A DNA stretch of 61,071 nucleotides, from assembly GCF_003002025.1 (NCBI RefSeq), contig NZ_PVZB01000039.1:1-61071 (forward strand). The letters run 5' to 3'. The number at the start of each line of letters is the position of its first letter. The stretch's first letter is position 1. Below, piece by piece: positions 18,135-26,777 of this stretch. Both the position numbers and the translations under genes were made by a program. The DNA comes from Paraburkholderia sp. BL25I1N1. GTDB taxonomy: Bacteria; Pseudomonadota; Gammaproteobacteria; Burkholderiales; Burkholderiaceae. The notes under the pieces are model-generated. The model was not told the origin of the DNA, made no database searches, and saw only the letters and a list, made by a program, of their open reading frames with translations.

Positions 18135-18329
18135 CACGCCGCTCGTTTTCTCTTCTTTTCCACGCGCTTCACGATCGCCACGCAAGCTGCGCGGCTTGGC
18201 GAAGCGCGTCGGCTGACACCGCAAAGGTGTAACAGCATGTGTCCGTGATTGCATGCTGCCGTTTTCGCGCAGAACGTATAGAGCGCGTTGAAGCAATCTG
18301 CCTGCTCCGCATCGACTCGATGGCAAAAA

Positions 18330-18354
18330 AAAGCCCCGCATTGAGCGGGGCTTT
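18330..18354 (-). terminator. Intrinsic terminator between hutG and the His-rich peptide gene
   Basis: The perfect 10-bp stem AAAGCCCCGC/GCGGGGCTTT has a 5-nt loop. On the minus strand it is followed by a T-run, so it mainly ends transcription of the minus-strand peptide gene whose stop lies at 18391. It may also slow read-through from hutG. Confidence 0.85.
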
Positions 18355-18390
18355 ACGATGTGCCGTGCCGGTCAGAGCGTGGCACCGCCA

Positions 18391-18531
18391 TTAATGGCAG
18401 CGTTTTTCCCAGTGATGATGAACGCGCACCTTGTGGCACTCAGGATGATGATGATGCTCATAAGCTTGTGCGGGAGCGATGGCGCTCAGGGCTGCGACGG
18501 CTGCGGCGATGGCGAGGACGATCTTCTTCAT
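18391..18531 (-). CDS. Small exported histidine-rich peptide
   Basis: The 46-residue product starts MKKIVLAIAAAVAALSAIAP and has a clean Sec signal peptide with cleavage predicted after AQA. The mature part is only about 23 residues, of which nine are His and two are Cys (YEHHHHPECHKVRVHHHWEK, ending RCH). Such a cluster would bind Ni, Cu or Zn or buffer them in the periplasm; the two Cys could form a disulphide. An AGGATTC stretch precedes the ATG. A dedicated terminator follows. The gene is too short for most automatic searches. Function is inferred from composition only. Confidence 0.75.
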   Translation of the reverse strand: MKKIVLAIAAAVAALSAIAPAQAYEHHHHPECHKVRVHHHWEKRCH

Positions 18532-18850
18532 TACAGAATCCTTAAATCGGTGTTGGGGTACAAACGGTTCAGCACGGGGCGTGCCGCGACCGCCCGCAAG
18601 CATGCCACATCGCGCGCGTGGAGCGGAGGAACGCCGAGCAGATGCCGGTGTCAATTGAGCACGACGATCGTTGCGAGCCGCCACCGGCAATGGATGGCGG
18701 CCAACGCCGCGCAATCGCGCAGTGGCGTGTATTTACGACAGATCGGCGCTCACGCAACGGCATTCCGGGATTGCGCGCCATGCGGTGAAGCGTCTACCCT
18801 TTCAAAACGATAACGCGCACAAGCGTGTGATCTCTACAGCGGGCAAAAAG
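18532..18850. other. Divergent intergenic region, His-rich peptide/HTH gene
   Basis: These 319 bp lie between divergent starts and should carry both promoters. No metal-box or other known operator was recognised. The reading frame that extends the HTH gene upstream into this region is low-complexity Arg/Ala sequence and is not accepted as coding. Confidence 0.45.
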
Positions 18851-19531
18851 ATGGAAGACCCAGCGATGGAAGATTCCGACGAATTGCTGCTCCCGGTCTG
18901 GCGAGCAAACCTGGTGCTGTTGACTCGCGAGGTCGGCGCGGCGACACGACTCGCGCGCATGATGACCTTCTCCGCGAGCTATCTGAAACTGATGTTGTCG
19001 GGCCAGCGCGAATTCAGCGAGGAATTCGTGCGCGGCATCGAAGCGGTTACGGGACTGCCGGGCGGCTGGATGAACGTGCCGCATACCGAGCAGGACGTCC
19101 CGCTCAAGGCGCGTGAAGCGATCGACAATGAACAGCCGCTCGCGCGGTTTCGGGGCACGGCGCATCCGGTGCGAAAGAAGTCGGTGCTGCGGCCGCCCGA
19201 ACCGATCTTCGGCCAGCCGGGGCCGGCCAGGCGCGTCGAGGAAGAAATCCTCGACGCGGAAGCGCATCGACGTCAGGCGTACTTTCGCAAGGTCCGCGAT
19301 CTGGCGATCCAGGACGTGCGGCGTTTCGAGCGGCATCTGACGCACGCGCCGGTCGAACTGGCAACGATGCGCGCCAAGGTGGAGGACGTGATCGCCGCCG
19401 CCGATCTCGACGACCCGATCCAGGCCGACCTCGCGGGACGGCTGGAGCAGATCGAAAAGCATCGGCATCTGCTGCTCAGGCACGTCGAGCGATTGCAGGC
19501 ATTGCTTGGGCAACTCGGCGAGACGGAATGA
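18851..19531 (+). CDS. HTH (Cro/C1-like) protein with C-terminal coiled segment
   Basis: The predicted 226-residue protein has a Cro/C1-like helix-turn-helix at about residues 20-70 (EVGAATRLARMMTFSASYLK, LMLSGQREFSEEFVRGIEAV, followed by TGLPGGWMNVP). A linker rich in Pro and Arg follows. The C-terminal half is helical and charged (RVEEEILDAEAHRRQAYFRK, then LEQIEKHRHLLLRHVERLQA), probably a coiled coil. The HTH plus TGLPxGWMN phrase recurs in Burkholderia hypothetical proteins. ATG at 18866 is an alternative start. It may regulate the divergent His-rich peptide gene, but no target site is seen. Confidence 0.7.
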   Translation: MEDPAMEDSDELLLPVWRANLVLLTREVGAATRLARMMTFSASYLKLMLSGQREFSEEFVRGIEAVTGLPGGWMNVPHTEQDVPLKAREAIDNEQPLARFRGTAHPVRKKSVLRPPEPIFGQPGPARRVEEEILDAEAHRRQAYFRKVRDLAIQDVRRFERHLTHAPVELATMRAKVEDVIAAADLDDPIQADLAGRLEQIEKHRHLLLRHVERLQALLGQLGETE

Positions 19532-19869
19532 GGCGGCGCGCCGCGAGCTAGTACTCGCTTACGCCGGCTGATAGGCACTCCTGCGGCGGGCGTGAAACTC
19601 GGCCTCGAATGTCCACATCACGCCGTCCTGCGCGAGCGCCACGCCGGTCCAACGGAACGAATCCCGAGTGATGCCGATAGAGGTTCATCGAATCGGCGTG
19701 CCGTCGCATCGATCGGCGTCGGCGTAGCGAGCCGGAACGCGCGGCCATCATGTGCTAAAACCACGATACGGACTCAGCCGAGGTGCATCTTGGGGAAAAT
19801 TGCCGTCACGCTGCAGCGGGCGCTTGCCCGTAGTCGACAGGATGGCGCGCGGGGCAGGGCGCGGCGCAC
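19532..19869. other. Gap with possible coding remnant
   Basis: No intact gene is visible in these 338 bp. On the minus strand, about 19675-19555, one frame reads TRDSFRWTGVALAQDGVMWT, then FEAEFHARRRSAYQPA and a stop. This looks protein-like but lacks a start codon and is interrupted upstream, so it may be the tail of a decayed gene. Confidence 0.35.
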
Positions 19870-21786
19870 ATGACGCGGTGCATGGCGTTTGTTCTCAGGC
19901 TGGCCGGTGGGTCGGCGCTGGGCGCGTGCGTCGCGTTCAGCGCGTTCGCCGACGACAGCGCGGCTTCCGCATCCGGCGACGATCGCGCGCCTTCCACGAT
20001 CGAGCGCGACGTCCATCTCTTCACGATCCAGAAAGACGGTTCCGTCGAGGAGCATGACGACACCGTCTTGCGCGCCAATACGACGAGCGGCGTCGACGAT
20101 ATCGCGCAACGCTACGTGTGGTTCAACAAGGACATCGAGCAGGTGCAGTTGCTGGCCGCCGAAACGATCGACCTGAACGGCGTGGCGCATCCGGTCGGTC
20201 CCGAGGCGATCCGCGACGTGCAGGAGCCGCGCTCGGCAGGCGCGCCGAGTTTCGAGGACGGCGTGTTGCGCACGGTGATCTTCCCGGGCGTCGAGCCGGG
20301 CTCGCGCGTGCATCTGGCGTTCCGCAAAACGCGCACGAAGCCCTTGCAGGCGGGCACCTTCGCGTACCTCGTCGAGCCGACCCGCGACCCGGTCGAACTG
20401 CAGCGCCTGATTTTCGATCTGCCTGCCGACGTGCCGCTTTACGCCGACGCGCGCGGCTACGTCGCCGTGCCGCCGGTCACGGCAAACGGCCGTACCCGCT
20501 ACGAGTTCGACTACCGGCACGGACCGTATGCGCCGCTCGAAGCGGGCGCGGCTGGCTACGCGAACTGGGGCGATCGCCTGATGGTATCGACAGTGCCGGA
20601 CTTCGCGAATTTTGCCGCGCGCTATCGCGGCCCCGCCACCGACGCGACGACTGGCGATCCGGCGATTGTCCGCCTCGCGCAAGCGCTGAGCGCCGGCACC
20701 GACGATCCGCGCGTAAAAGCGCAACGGCTCTACGACTGGATGCGTCTGAATATCCGCTACGTCGCCTTGTTTCTCGGCGAAACGGCGGCGATCCCGCACA
20801 AGGCGACCGACATCCTGCGCAACCGCTATGGCGACTGCAAGGACCACGTCGCGCTTTACGGCGCGTTGCTGGCCGCGGTCGGCATCCATAGCGAGGCGGT
20901 GCTGCTCAATCTCGGGCCGTACTACAGTTTGCCGGACGTGCCCGGCTACGGATCGAGCGCGATCAACCATGCGATTGTCTGGATTCCTGAGTTGTCGTTG
21001 TATGCGGACACGACGGCGGGCGGCACGGCATTCGGCTATCTGCCTCCGAGCGTGATGGACCGGCCGGTATTGCTGGTCGGCGAGGGCGTGCTGTCGCGCA
21101 CGCCGGCCACGCAGTTGCGCGAACGCAGCGCGCGCGTGCAGATCGACATCGATGAAAACGGCGCGGCGAATTACGCTTACCGGGTCGAGGACGCGGGTTT
21201 TACCGCCGAAATCGAGCGCAATACCTTTCGGCGCTCGACGCGGCAGCGCACGCAGCAGATCGCCGCGAACCGTGTATTGCAGACGGGTTTGCACGGCACG
21301 ACGCAATTGCGCACGGCGGATCTAGGCGCCACGACCGGACCATTCGCCACGTCGATGCAAGGGAAGGTGGAACACTTCGTCTGGACCGACGGCACCACGG
21401 CCGTACCCGCGTTGACGAGTTTCTCCGGCGGCATGGGCTCGCAGGTGCAGGCGTGGCTCGCGGAGCCTGCGAGGACTCAGCCCTGGACGTGCATCGGCGG
21501 AGAGTTCGACGAGACCCTGGAAATGACGCTGCCGCGCTTCGTACGAGTGACGGATTTGCCGTCCGACACGGCGGTGCAAGACCGCTTTCTGACCTTTTCA
21601 TCCAGCTACGTCTACGATCCGGCCGCGCGGGTCTTGCAGGTCAGGCGGCACCTGCGCGCCGCCTTTGATCATCAGATGTGTTCAGCGAGTGAATTCGCCG
21701 GGATGCACGACGATCTCGTGCGAATCCAGAGAGACCTCGATGCCGAACTGGTGGTCAAGGTCGCCAATTCGAAGAAGCCACAGTGA
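19870..21786 (+). CDS. Exported DUF3857/transglutaminase-like protein
   Basis: The 638-residue protein starts with a signal peptide (MAFVLRLAGGSALGACVAFS, cleavage near AFA). A DUF3857 beta-domain covers about residues 45-250. A transglutaminase-like core follows, with the catalytic Cys in NRYGDCKDHVALYGALL (about residue 323), the His in SSAINHAIVWIPE and the Asp in SLYADTTAGG. The papain-like triad therefore appears intact. Such proteins are periplasmic and probably act as peptidases or amide transferases; no substrate is known. ATG at 19882 is an alternative start. It is monocistronic and convergent with the amino-acid binding-protein gene. Confidence 0.88.
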   Translation: MTRCMAFVLRLAGGSALGACVAFSAFADDSAASASGDDRAPSTIERDVHLFTIQKDGSVEEHDDTVLRANTTSGVDDIAQRYVWFNKDIEQVQLLAAETIDLNGVAHPVGPEAIRDVQEPRSAGAPSFEDGVLRTVIFPGVEPGSRVHLAFRKTRTKPLQAGTFAYLVEPTRDPVELQRLIFDLPADVPLYADARGYVAVPPVTANGRTRYEFDYRHGPYAPLEAGAAGYANWGDRLMVSTVPDFANFAARYRGPATDATTGDPAIVRLAQALSAGTDDPRVKAQRLYDWMRLNIRYVALFLGETAAIPHKATDILRNRYGDCKDHVALYGALLAAVGIHSEAVLLNLGPYYSLPDVPGYGSSAINHAIVWIPELSLYADTTAGGTAFGYLPPSVMDRPVLLVGEGVLSRTPATQLRERSARVQIDIDENGAANYAYRVEDAGFTAEIERNTFRRSTRQRTQQIAANRVLQTGLHGTTQLRTADLGATTGPFATSMQGKVEHFVWTDGTTAVPALTSFSGGMGSQVQAWLAEPARTQPWTCIGGEFDETLEMTLPRFVRVTDLPSDTAVQDRFLTFSSSYVYDPAARVLQVRRHLRAAFDHQMCSASEFAGMHDDLVRIQRDLDAELVVKVANSKKPQ

Positions 21787-21839
21787 TTCCACCGGCACGG
21801 GCGCAAACGGGCAAGCCCGTGCCGGAATCGGAACCTGGC

Positions 21840-22991
21840 TTAACTTCCGCTCTTGGTCACGATGGGCACCCACGCTCCATTCTTGACCTGATAAAGCGTC
21901 GATGCGCCGCTCTTCAACGCGCCGGTGTTGTCGAAGGAAATCCTGCCGGTTACGCCTTCGAAATCGATGGCCTTGAGCGCGGGCCTGTAGTCGTTCGGCG
22001 AGCTGGACTTGGCCTTCTGCATCGCCTTGATCGCGGCCCACGCGCCGTCATAGCCGAACGGCGCATAGGACAGGATATCCACGCCGAAACGCTTCTTGAA
22101 CTTGGCGGAGAAATCCTTGCCGCCCGGCAACTGTGCGAGGGGCCGTCCATATTCCCAGGCCATCACGCCTTCGGCGGAATCGCCCGCGAGCTTGATGAAA
22201 TCCTGATCCATCACGCCGCCGCCGCCCACCAGTTGCGCGTTCATGCCCAACTGCTTCATGCGCTTGGCGAAGCCCGCGGCCTGCGTGTCCAGGCCGCCGA
22301 AAAAGATCAGATCGGCATTGGTCGATTTGATCTTGGTGATCTGCGTGCTGAAGTCGACCGCTTTGTTGTCGGTGTACTCACGCGCCACGAGATTGCCGCC
22401 GTGCGCTTTGACGGCTTTCTCGAACTCGTCGGCCTCGCCCTGGCCGAACGCGGTGCGGTCGTCGATGATCGCGATGCGCTTGGCCTTGGTCACTTCCACG
22501 GCATAGACGCCTGCGTTGCCGGCGTTCTGCGCGTCGGTGGAAATCACCATGAAGGTGTTCGCGAAGCCGCGTCCGGTGATGATCGGATTGGTGGCGGCCG
22601 GGTCGATCACCGGAATGCCGGCTTGCTCGTAGACCTGCGAAGCGGGAATCGTCGTGCCCGAGTTGAAGTGGCCCACCACGGCCGACACGCCCGCGTCGAC
22701 CAGTTTCTGCGCGGCTTGCACGCCGATGCGCGGGTCGGCCTGGTCGTCTTCGGAGACGATCTGGAATTGGGCCACCTTGTCGCCGATCTTGATCTTTTGC
22801 GCGTTGGCTTCCTCGATTGCGAGCCGGACACCGTTTTCGAGGTCCTTGCCGTAGCCGGCGTTGGCGCCGGTCAGCGGGGCGGCGAAGCCGATCTTCACCG
22901 GCAGGTCGTCGGCGAAGCTGGCCGGCGGCGCGATGGCGAAGATAGCGCCAACGAACAGGGCAAGCGGTTTCAGCGTGTAGCGAAGACTCAT
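21840..22991 (-). CDS. Branched-chain amino-acid ABC transporter substrate-binding protein
   Basis: The 383-residue type-I periplasmic binding protein has the signal peptide MSLRYTLKPLALFVGAIFAI ending ASFA, then DLPVKIGFAAPLTGANAGYG, SAVVGHFNSGTTIPASQVYE and SYAPFGYDGAWAAIKAM, all typical of LivJ/LivK/BraC proteins. A strong AAGGAGAGACC ribosome-binding site lies before ATG 22991. No permease or ATPase gene is nearby, so it is an orphan binding protein that must work with a Liv system elsewhere. The ligand within the branched-chain or polar amino-acid group is not known. Confidence 0.92.
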   Translation of the reverse strand: MSLRYTLKPLALFVGAIFAIAPPASFADDLPVKIGFAAPLTGANAGYGKDLENGVRLAIEEANAQKIKIGDKVAQFQIVSEDDQADPRIGVQAAQKLVDAGVSAVVGHFNSGTTIPASQVYEQAGIPVIDPAATNPIITGRGFANTFMVISTDAQNAGNAGVYAVEVTKAKRIAIIDDRTAFGQGEADEFEKAVKAHGGNLVAREYTDNKAVDFSTQITKIKSTNADLIFFGGLDTQAAGFAKRMKQLGMNAQLVGGGGVMDQDFIKLAGDSAEGVMAWEYGRPLAQLPGGKDFSAKFKKRFGVDILSYAPFGYDGAWAAIKAMQKAKSSSPNDYRPALKAIDFEGVTGRISFDNTGALKSGASTLYQVKNGAWVPIVTKSGS

Positions 22992-23402
22992 GGTCTCTCC
23001 TTCCATCGACAGTTTCAGGTAGTGAAAGCGGCAAGGCGGTAACGCTGGATCGACGCGCGCGCATGGACTTCGCATGGCGCGCATCGAGAGACTACGAATG
23101 ATCGGTCGCTTTGAACAATGCGGGAATGCGCGCACTTGCGCGCATTCGCGTTCAAGCGGCGATCAATCTGGCGCGAATATAGAAAGCCAATTTGCCACCG
23201 TCTTGGCAGTTCGAGGCGCTTTGAATGAGCATTTCGGCATAACCCGCGCAGCGCGTTGGCTGGCGGCGTCCCGGCGCGGGCGCGCGGGTGCGGATTGCTG
23301 CATATGAACAATGCGCGGGCAGCGTGGCCGCCGCGCTGTGGCGGAGCAAGGTCGCTGCCGCCTGTCAGTGTGGAAACTCGTAACGGCTTCGAAACCAGCC
23401 GC
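22992..23402. other. Intergenic region upstream of the binding-protein gene
   Basis: These 411 bp hold no gene that can be supported. They must contain the promoter of the minus-strand binding-protein gene and the 3' end of the acidic-protein transcript. No distinct promoter or terminator was recognised. Confidence 0.4.
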
Positions 23403-23864
23403 TTAACGCTCGCCTTGCTGGCGCAACAACTCCTCGCGCAGACGCAGAAGCGGCGCCTTGGTGTCTTCGTCGGCCCATGTGTCGAGATCGTCGAGGGCGC
23501 GCTGGCAGCCGTCGAGTACAAGGTCGATATCCACCGGCACGCCGTTGTTCAGCGCGAATTCGATGGTCTCGGCGAACTGCTGGCATTCGTCTTCGCCGTA
23601 CGAGATGTCGAGGTTGTCGGCGATCACTTCGGCGATATTGCTGCGCGCCTTGTCGTCCGGCGTCACCATATCGACGATGCCGCGCGCCACCGCCGGCGAA
23701 TAGTACAAAGCGATGTCGAGCCATTGCGCGGGATCGAAGTCGGCCTGGTCGAACTGGCTCTCGAAGAACTCGATCGCTTCCTGTTCGTGCGCCTCGTCGG
23801 CGTCGACGCTGATGCACAACTGCTCAAAAAATTCTTCCCGCTCGCTGCGGATATAACCGTCCAT
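23403..23864 (-). CDS. Acidic protein of unknown function
   Basis: The 153-residue cytosolic protein starts MDGYIRSEREEFFEQLCISV and is strongly acidic (many D/E throughout). It is predicted to be all-helical, with no signal peptide or membrane segment. Segments such as EAIEFFESQFDQADFDPAQW and YYSPAVARGIVDMVTPDDKA suggest a compact helical domain, but I recognise no family. ATG at 23864 was chosen because the conserved-looking composition begins there; the upstream in-frame stretch is Arg/Ser-rich and non-native. It lies between the binding-protein gene and pdxY, all on the minus strand but widely spaced. Confidence 0.65.
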   Translation of the reverse strand: MDGYIRSEREEFFEQLCISVDADEAHEQEAIEFFESQFDQADFDPAQWLDIALYYSPAVARGIVDMVTPDDKARSNIAEVIADNLDISYGEDECQQFAETIEFALNNGVPVDIDLVLDGCQRALDDLDTWADEDTKAPLLRLREELLRQQGER

Positions 23865-24091
23865 CGATGCCTCGTCTGCTGAAAACTGAATGCCGGATGC
23901 CTGAAAAATGCGCTGCGGGCGGGCAGGTGCCTTGTCCACGCGGCACGCATTATAGGACGGCCGGCTGACAGTCGAGAGACACGGCGTGAATGGATTGCCA
24001 CGACGCGCACAAGAGACGGTTTGCGTGGGCTGCTCGAATCTGCGCTTTGCTAGCGCTGAGGATTGCCTGAAACCTCTTGCGCGCCCGCCAC

Positions 24092-24958
24092 CTACGCCGT
24101 ATCCGCCACCCACGCATCGAACCACTCGCGCGGCTGCGCGATTTCATTCTGTGCAGCCACCAGTTCGAGTTCGTAGCGCCCAGCCTGCCAGGTCGTCTTG
24201 ACTACCGCGTTCACGGCGGCAAGCGTGTGCTCGAAGGCCGCGCGAATCGAATCGCCGAGCAGCGTACGCGCGACGAACAGCGCGCTCGTCAGATCGCCCA
24301 CGCCCACCGGTTGCCGCGCGAACGGATAGAGCGGGCGTTGCGCCATCCAAGATTCGCGCTCGGTGACGACCAGCATGTTGAAGCGGTCGGCGGGACTGTT
24401 TCGATCGAGCAGATGCTTGACCAGCACCAGCTTCGGTCCGCGCGCGATAAGCTCGCGGCACGCCGTCACGGCTTCTTCCAGCGTTTCGATCTCGCGTCCC
24501 ACGAGGCGCTGCAATTCGGTGTGGTTCGGCGCCATGGCGTCGGCCATCTCGGGCATGGTGCGCACGAGAAACTCCTGGATGCCCGGTTCCACCTTGCAGC
24601 CGCTCGCCGCGCCCATCACCGGGTCGCAGAAGTACCAGGCGCGTGGATTGACGGCCTTCACGGCCTTGACGATCTCCAGCACCGACTGCGCCTGTTCGGG
24701 CGTGCCCAGATAGCCGGATAGCACGGCGTCGCAACGCGGCAGCATGCCGATCGCGCCGATGCCGTCGACCAGGTCTTCCATTTGCGAGCCGTCGATCGCG
24801 CTGCCGGTCCAATGGCCGTATTGCGTGTGGTTCGAGAACTGCACGGTATTGAGCGGCCAGACGTTGACGCCGAGCCGACGCATCGGAAACACCGCCGCGC
24901 TGTTGCCGGCGTGACCGAAGACGACATGTGACTGGATGCTCAGAACGCTTTTGGTCAT
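24092..24958 (-). CDS. pdxY: Pyridoxal kinase PdxY
   Basis: PdxY phosphorylates pyridoxal with ATP to pyridoxal 5'-phosphate in the B6 salvage pathway. The 288-residue ribokinase-like protein has the N-terminal signature VLSIQSHVVFGHAGNSAAVF, FCDPVMG in the ATP-binding half and the catalytic motif QPVGVGDLTSALF (GxGD). These match PdxY rather than PdxK. ATG at 24958 is the conserved start (MTKSVLSIQS). It stands alone, without other B6 genes. Confidence 0.95.
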   Translation of the reverse strand: MTKSVLSIQSHVVFGHAGNSAAVFPMRRLGVNVWPLNTVQFSNHTQYGHWTGSAIDGSQMEDLVDGIGAIGMLPRCDAVLSGYLGTPEQAQSVLEIVKAVKAVNPRAWYFCDPVMGAASGCKVEPGIQEFLVRTMPEMADAMAPNHTELQRLVGREIETLEEAVTACRELIARGPKLVLVKHLLDRNSPADRFNMLVVTERESWMAQRPLYPFARQPVGVGDLTSALFVARTLLGDSIRAAFEHTLAAVNAVVKTTWQAGRYELELVAAQNEIAQPREWFDAWVADTA

Positions 24959-25252
24959 GGTATGGCCCGCGCAACGGGTCTGCGCGATCAATGAAAACGG
25001 GAAGGGTGCACCGCGGCGGCGATCCGGCAAGCACCGGACGCCTCGTGCGGCAGGAATGCTTCAGATGGTGCAGGAAACCCGCACGCGCTGCATTGTCAGG
25101 AAACAATACATGACTTTGCCGCGCGCGAGTCGATCCGTCCCCGAGTTGTTGCGCCGAACCATCACACGAGCACGCGGCGGAGGACGGCTGAGAAGCCAGC
25201 CCCGGCTCGCGAAATGCTGCGGGCCTGCTTGCTCAACGGCCTTTTTTCGAAC

Positions 25253-26713
25253 TCATGCGAGCTCGCGGTACAACGCCAGATAACGCTCCGCCGAGGCGCC
25301 CCAGCCGAAGTCCTGGCGCATCGCGCGCCGCTGGGCCGCCTTCCATTCGGTACGGCGCCCATAGAGGGCGAAGGCGCGGCGGATGGCTGCGCCGATCCCC
25401 TTCGGTTCGAATCGTTCGAACACGAAACCGGTGGCGAGGTCGTCGGCGAGATTTTCGAGCGACGCGTCCACCACCGTGTCCGCGAGACCGCCCACGCAAT
25501 GCACCAGCGGCAGCGATCCATACGCCAGCGCATACAGTTGCGTGAGGCCGCACGGCTCGAAACGCGAGGGCACCGCTATCACGTCGCTGCCCGCGACGAT
25601 CGTATGCGCGAGCGTTTCATCGAAGCCCAGCTCCACCGCCACGGACTCGGGGTGCGTGTGCGCGACGCGTTTCAAACCGTTCTCCAGCGCCGGGTCGCCG
25701 GTGCCGAACACGACCAGCTGTCCGCCGTGTTTGATGATTTCCGGCACGGCTTCGAGCAGCAGGTCGAGGCCTTTCTGCTCGGTCAGCCGGCTCACCACGC
25801 CGAACAGCAGCGCGTCGCTTTTCTGCGCGAGGCCGAAGCGTTTTTGCAGCGCGTCCTTGCACGCAAGCTTGCCGGCGAGCCGCGTCGCGCTGTAGTGGTT
25901 CTCGAGCAGCGTATCGGTGCCGGGACACCAGACCGTGTAGTCGACGCCGTTCAGGATGCCGCTCAGATCGTGCGCGCGGTGGCGCAGCAAACCGTCGAGG
26001 CCGCCACCCTGGGCAAGCGTCTGGATTTCGCGTGCATAGGTCGGGCTGACCGTGGTGATGCGGTCGCTGTAGTAGAGGCCCGCCTTGAGAAACGACATTT
26101 GCCCGTAGAACTCGACGCCATGCACGCTGAAAAAATCGTCCGGCAGGCCGAGCTGACCGAACTGGTGCGCGGGAAATACGCCTTGATACGCGAGGTTGTG
26201 CACGGTGAAGACGCTGCGGGCGAAGGACCTGCCATGCTGGCGTTCGGCCGCCTTCAGATAGGCCGGCGCGAGCCCCGCGTGCCAGTCGTGCGCGTGAACG
26301 ATCTGTGGCGACCACGCCGGGTCCAGTTGCTGCGCAAGTTGCGCGGCGACCCAGCCGAGCAGCGCAAAGCGCTGCGCGTTGTCGCCGTAGGGCACGTGCT
26401 CGTCATTCAGATACGGATTGCCGCGCCGGTCGTACAGCGTGGCCGCGCGGATCACATAGACGACCAGGCCGTTCGACGCCAACGTGCCCCGTTCGAGCGT
26501 GACGCCCGGCGCGTCGAAGCGGCGGCCCAGTTGCGCGACCGGCGTCAGGTCGGTCAAGCCGGCGACTACCGCCGGAAAGCCTGGCAACAGTACCCGCACA
26601 TCGGCGCCGCGCTCGATCAGCGCGGGCGGCAACGCGCCCGCGACGTCGGCGAGACCGCCCGTTTTGAGGAGGGGATACAGCTCGCTTGCGACGTGCAGGG
26701 CGCGAATCGTCAT
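25253..26713 (-). CDS. glgA: Glycogen synthase (ADP-glucose)
   Basis: GlgA transfers glucose from ADP-glucose to the non-reducing end of alpha-1,4-glucan. The 486-residue GT5 enzyme starts MTIRALHVASELYPLLKTGG, with the KTGGL ADP-glucose loop at residues 17-21. Further motifs are IVHAHDWHAGLAP, VFTVHNLAYQG, VSRLTEQKGLDLL and the donor-site ESR/E-x7-E equivalent SRFEPCGLTQLYALAYG. It follows glgC on the minus strand by 64 bp, so the two form a glgCA operon. No branching or debranching enzyme gene lies in the window. Confidence 0.96.
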   Translation of the reverse strand: MTIRALHVASELYPLLKTGGLADVAGALPPALIERGADVRVLLPGFPAVVAGLTDLTPVAQLGRRFDAPGVTLERGTLASNGLVVYVIRAATLYDRRGNPYLNDEHVPYGDNAQRFALLGWVAAQLAQQLDPAWSPQIVHAHDWHAGLAPAYLKAAERQHGRSFARSVFTVHNLAYQGVFPAHQFGQLGLPDDFFSVHGVEFYGQMSFLKAGLYYSDRITTVSPTYAREIQTLAQGGGLDGLLRHRAHDLSGILNGVDYTVWCPGTDTLLENHYSATRLAGKLACKDALQKRFGLAQKSDALLFGVVSRLTEQKGLDLLLEAVPEIIKHGGQLVVFGTGDPALENGLKRVAHTHPESVAVELGFDETLAHTIVAGSDVIAVPSRFEPCGLTQLYALAYGSLPLVHCVGGLADTVVDASLENLADDLATGFVFERFEPKGIGAAIRRAFALYGRRTEWKAAQRRAMRQDFGWGASAERYLALYRELA

Positions 26714-26777
26714 AGGCTCAGTCTCTGTCCTGTTGGTTCGGGTTGGGCGCGGCTGAGCCGGCGGCAGCCGGCCCTGG

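Noticed and set aside
15810..18341. An 843-codon open frame on the minus strand opposite hutF and hutG
   Set aside because: It is the antisense shadow of two well-recognised genes, with the Arg/His/Ala-rich composition typical of high-GC shadows and no known domain.
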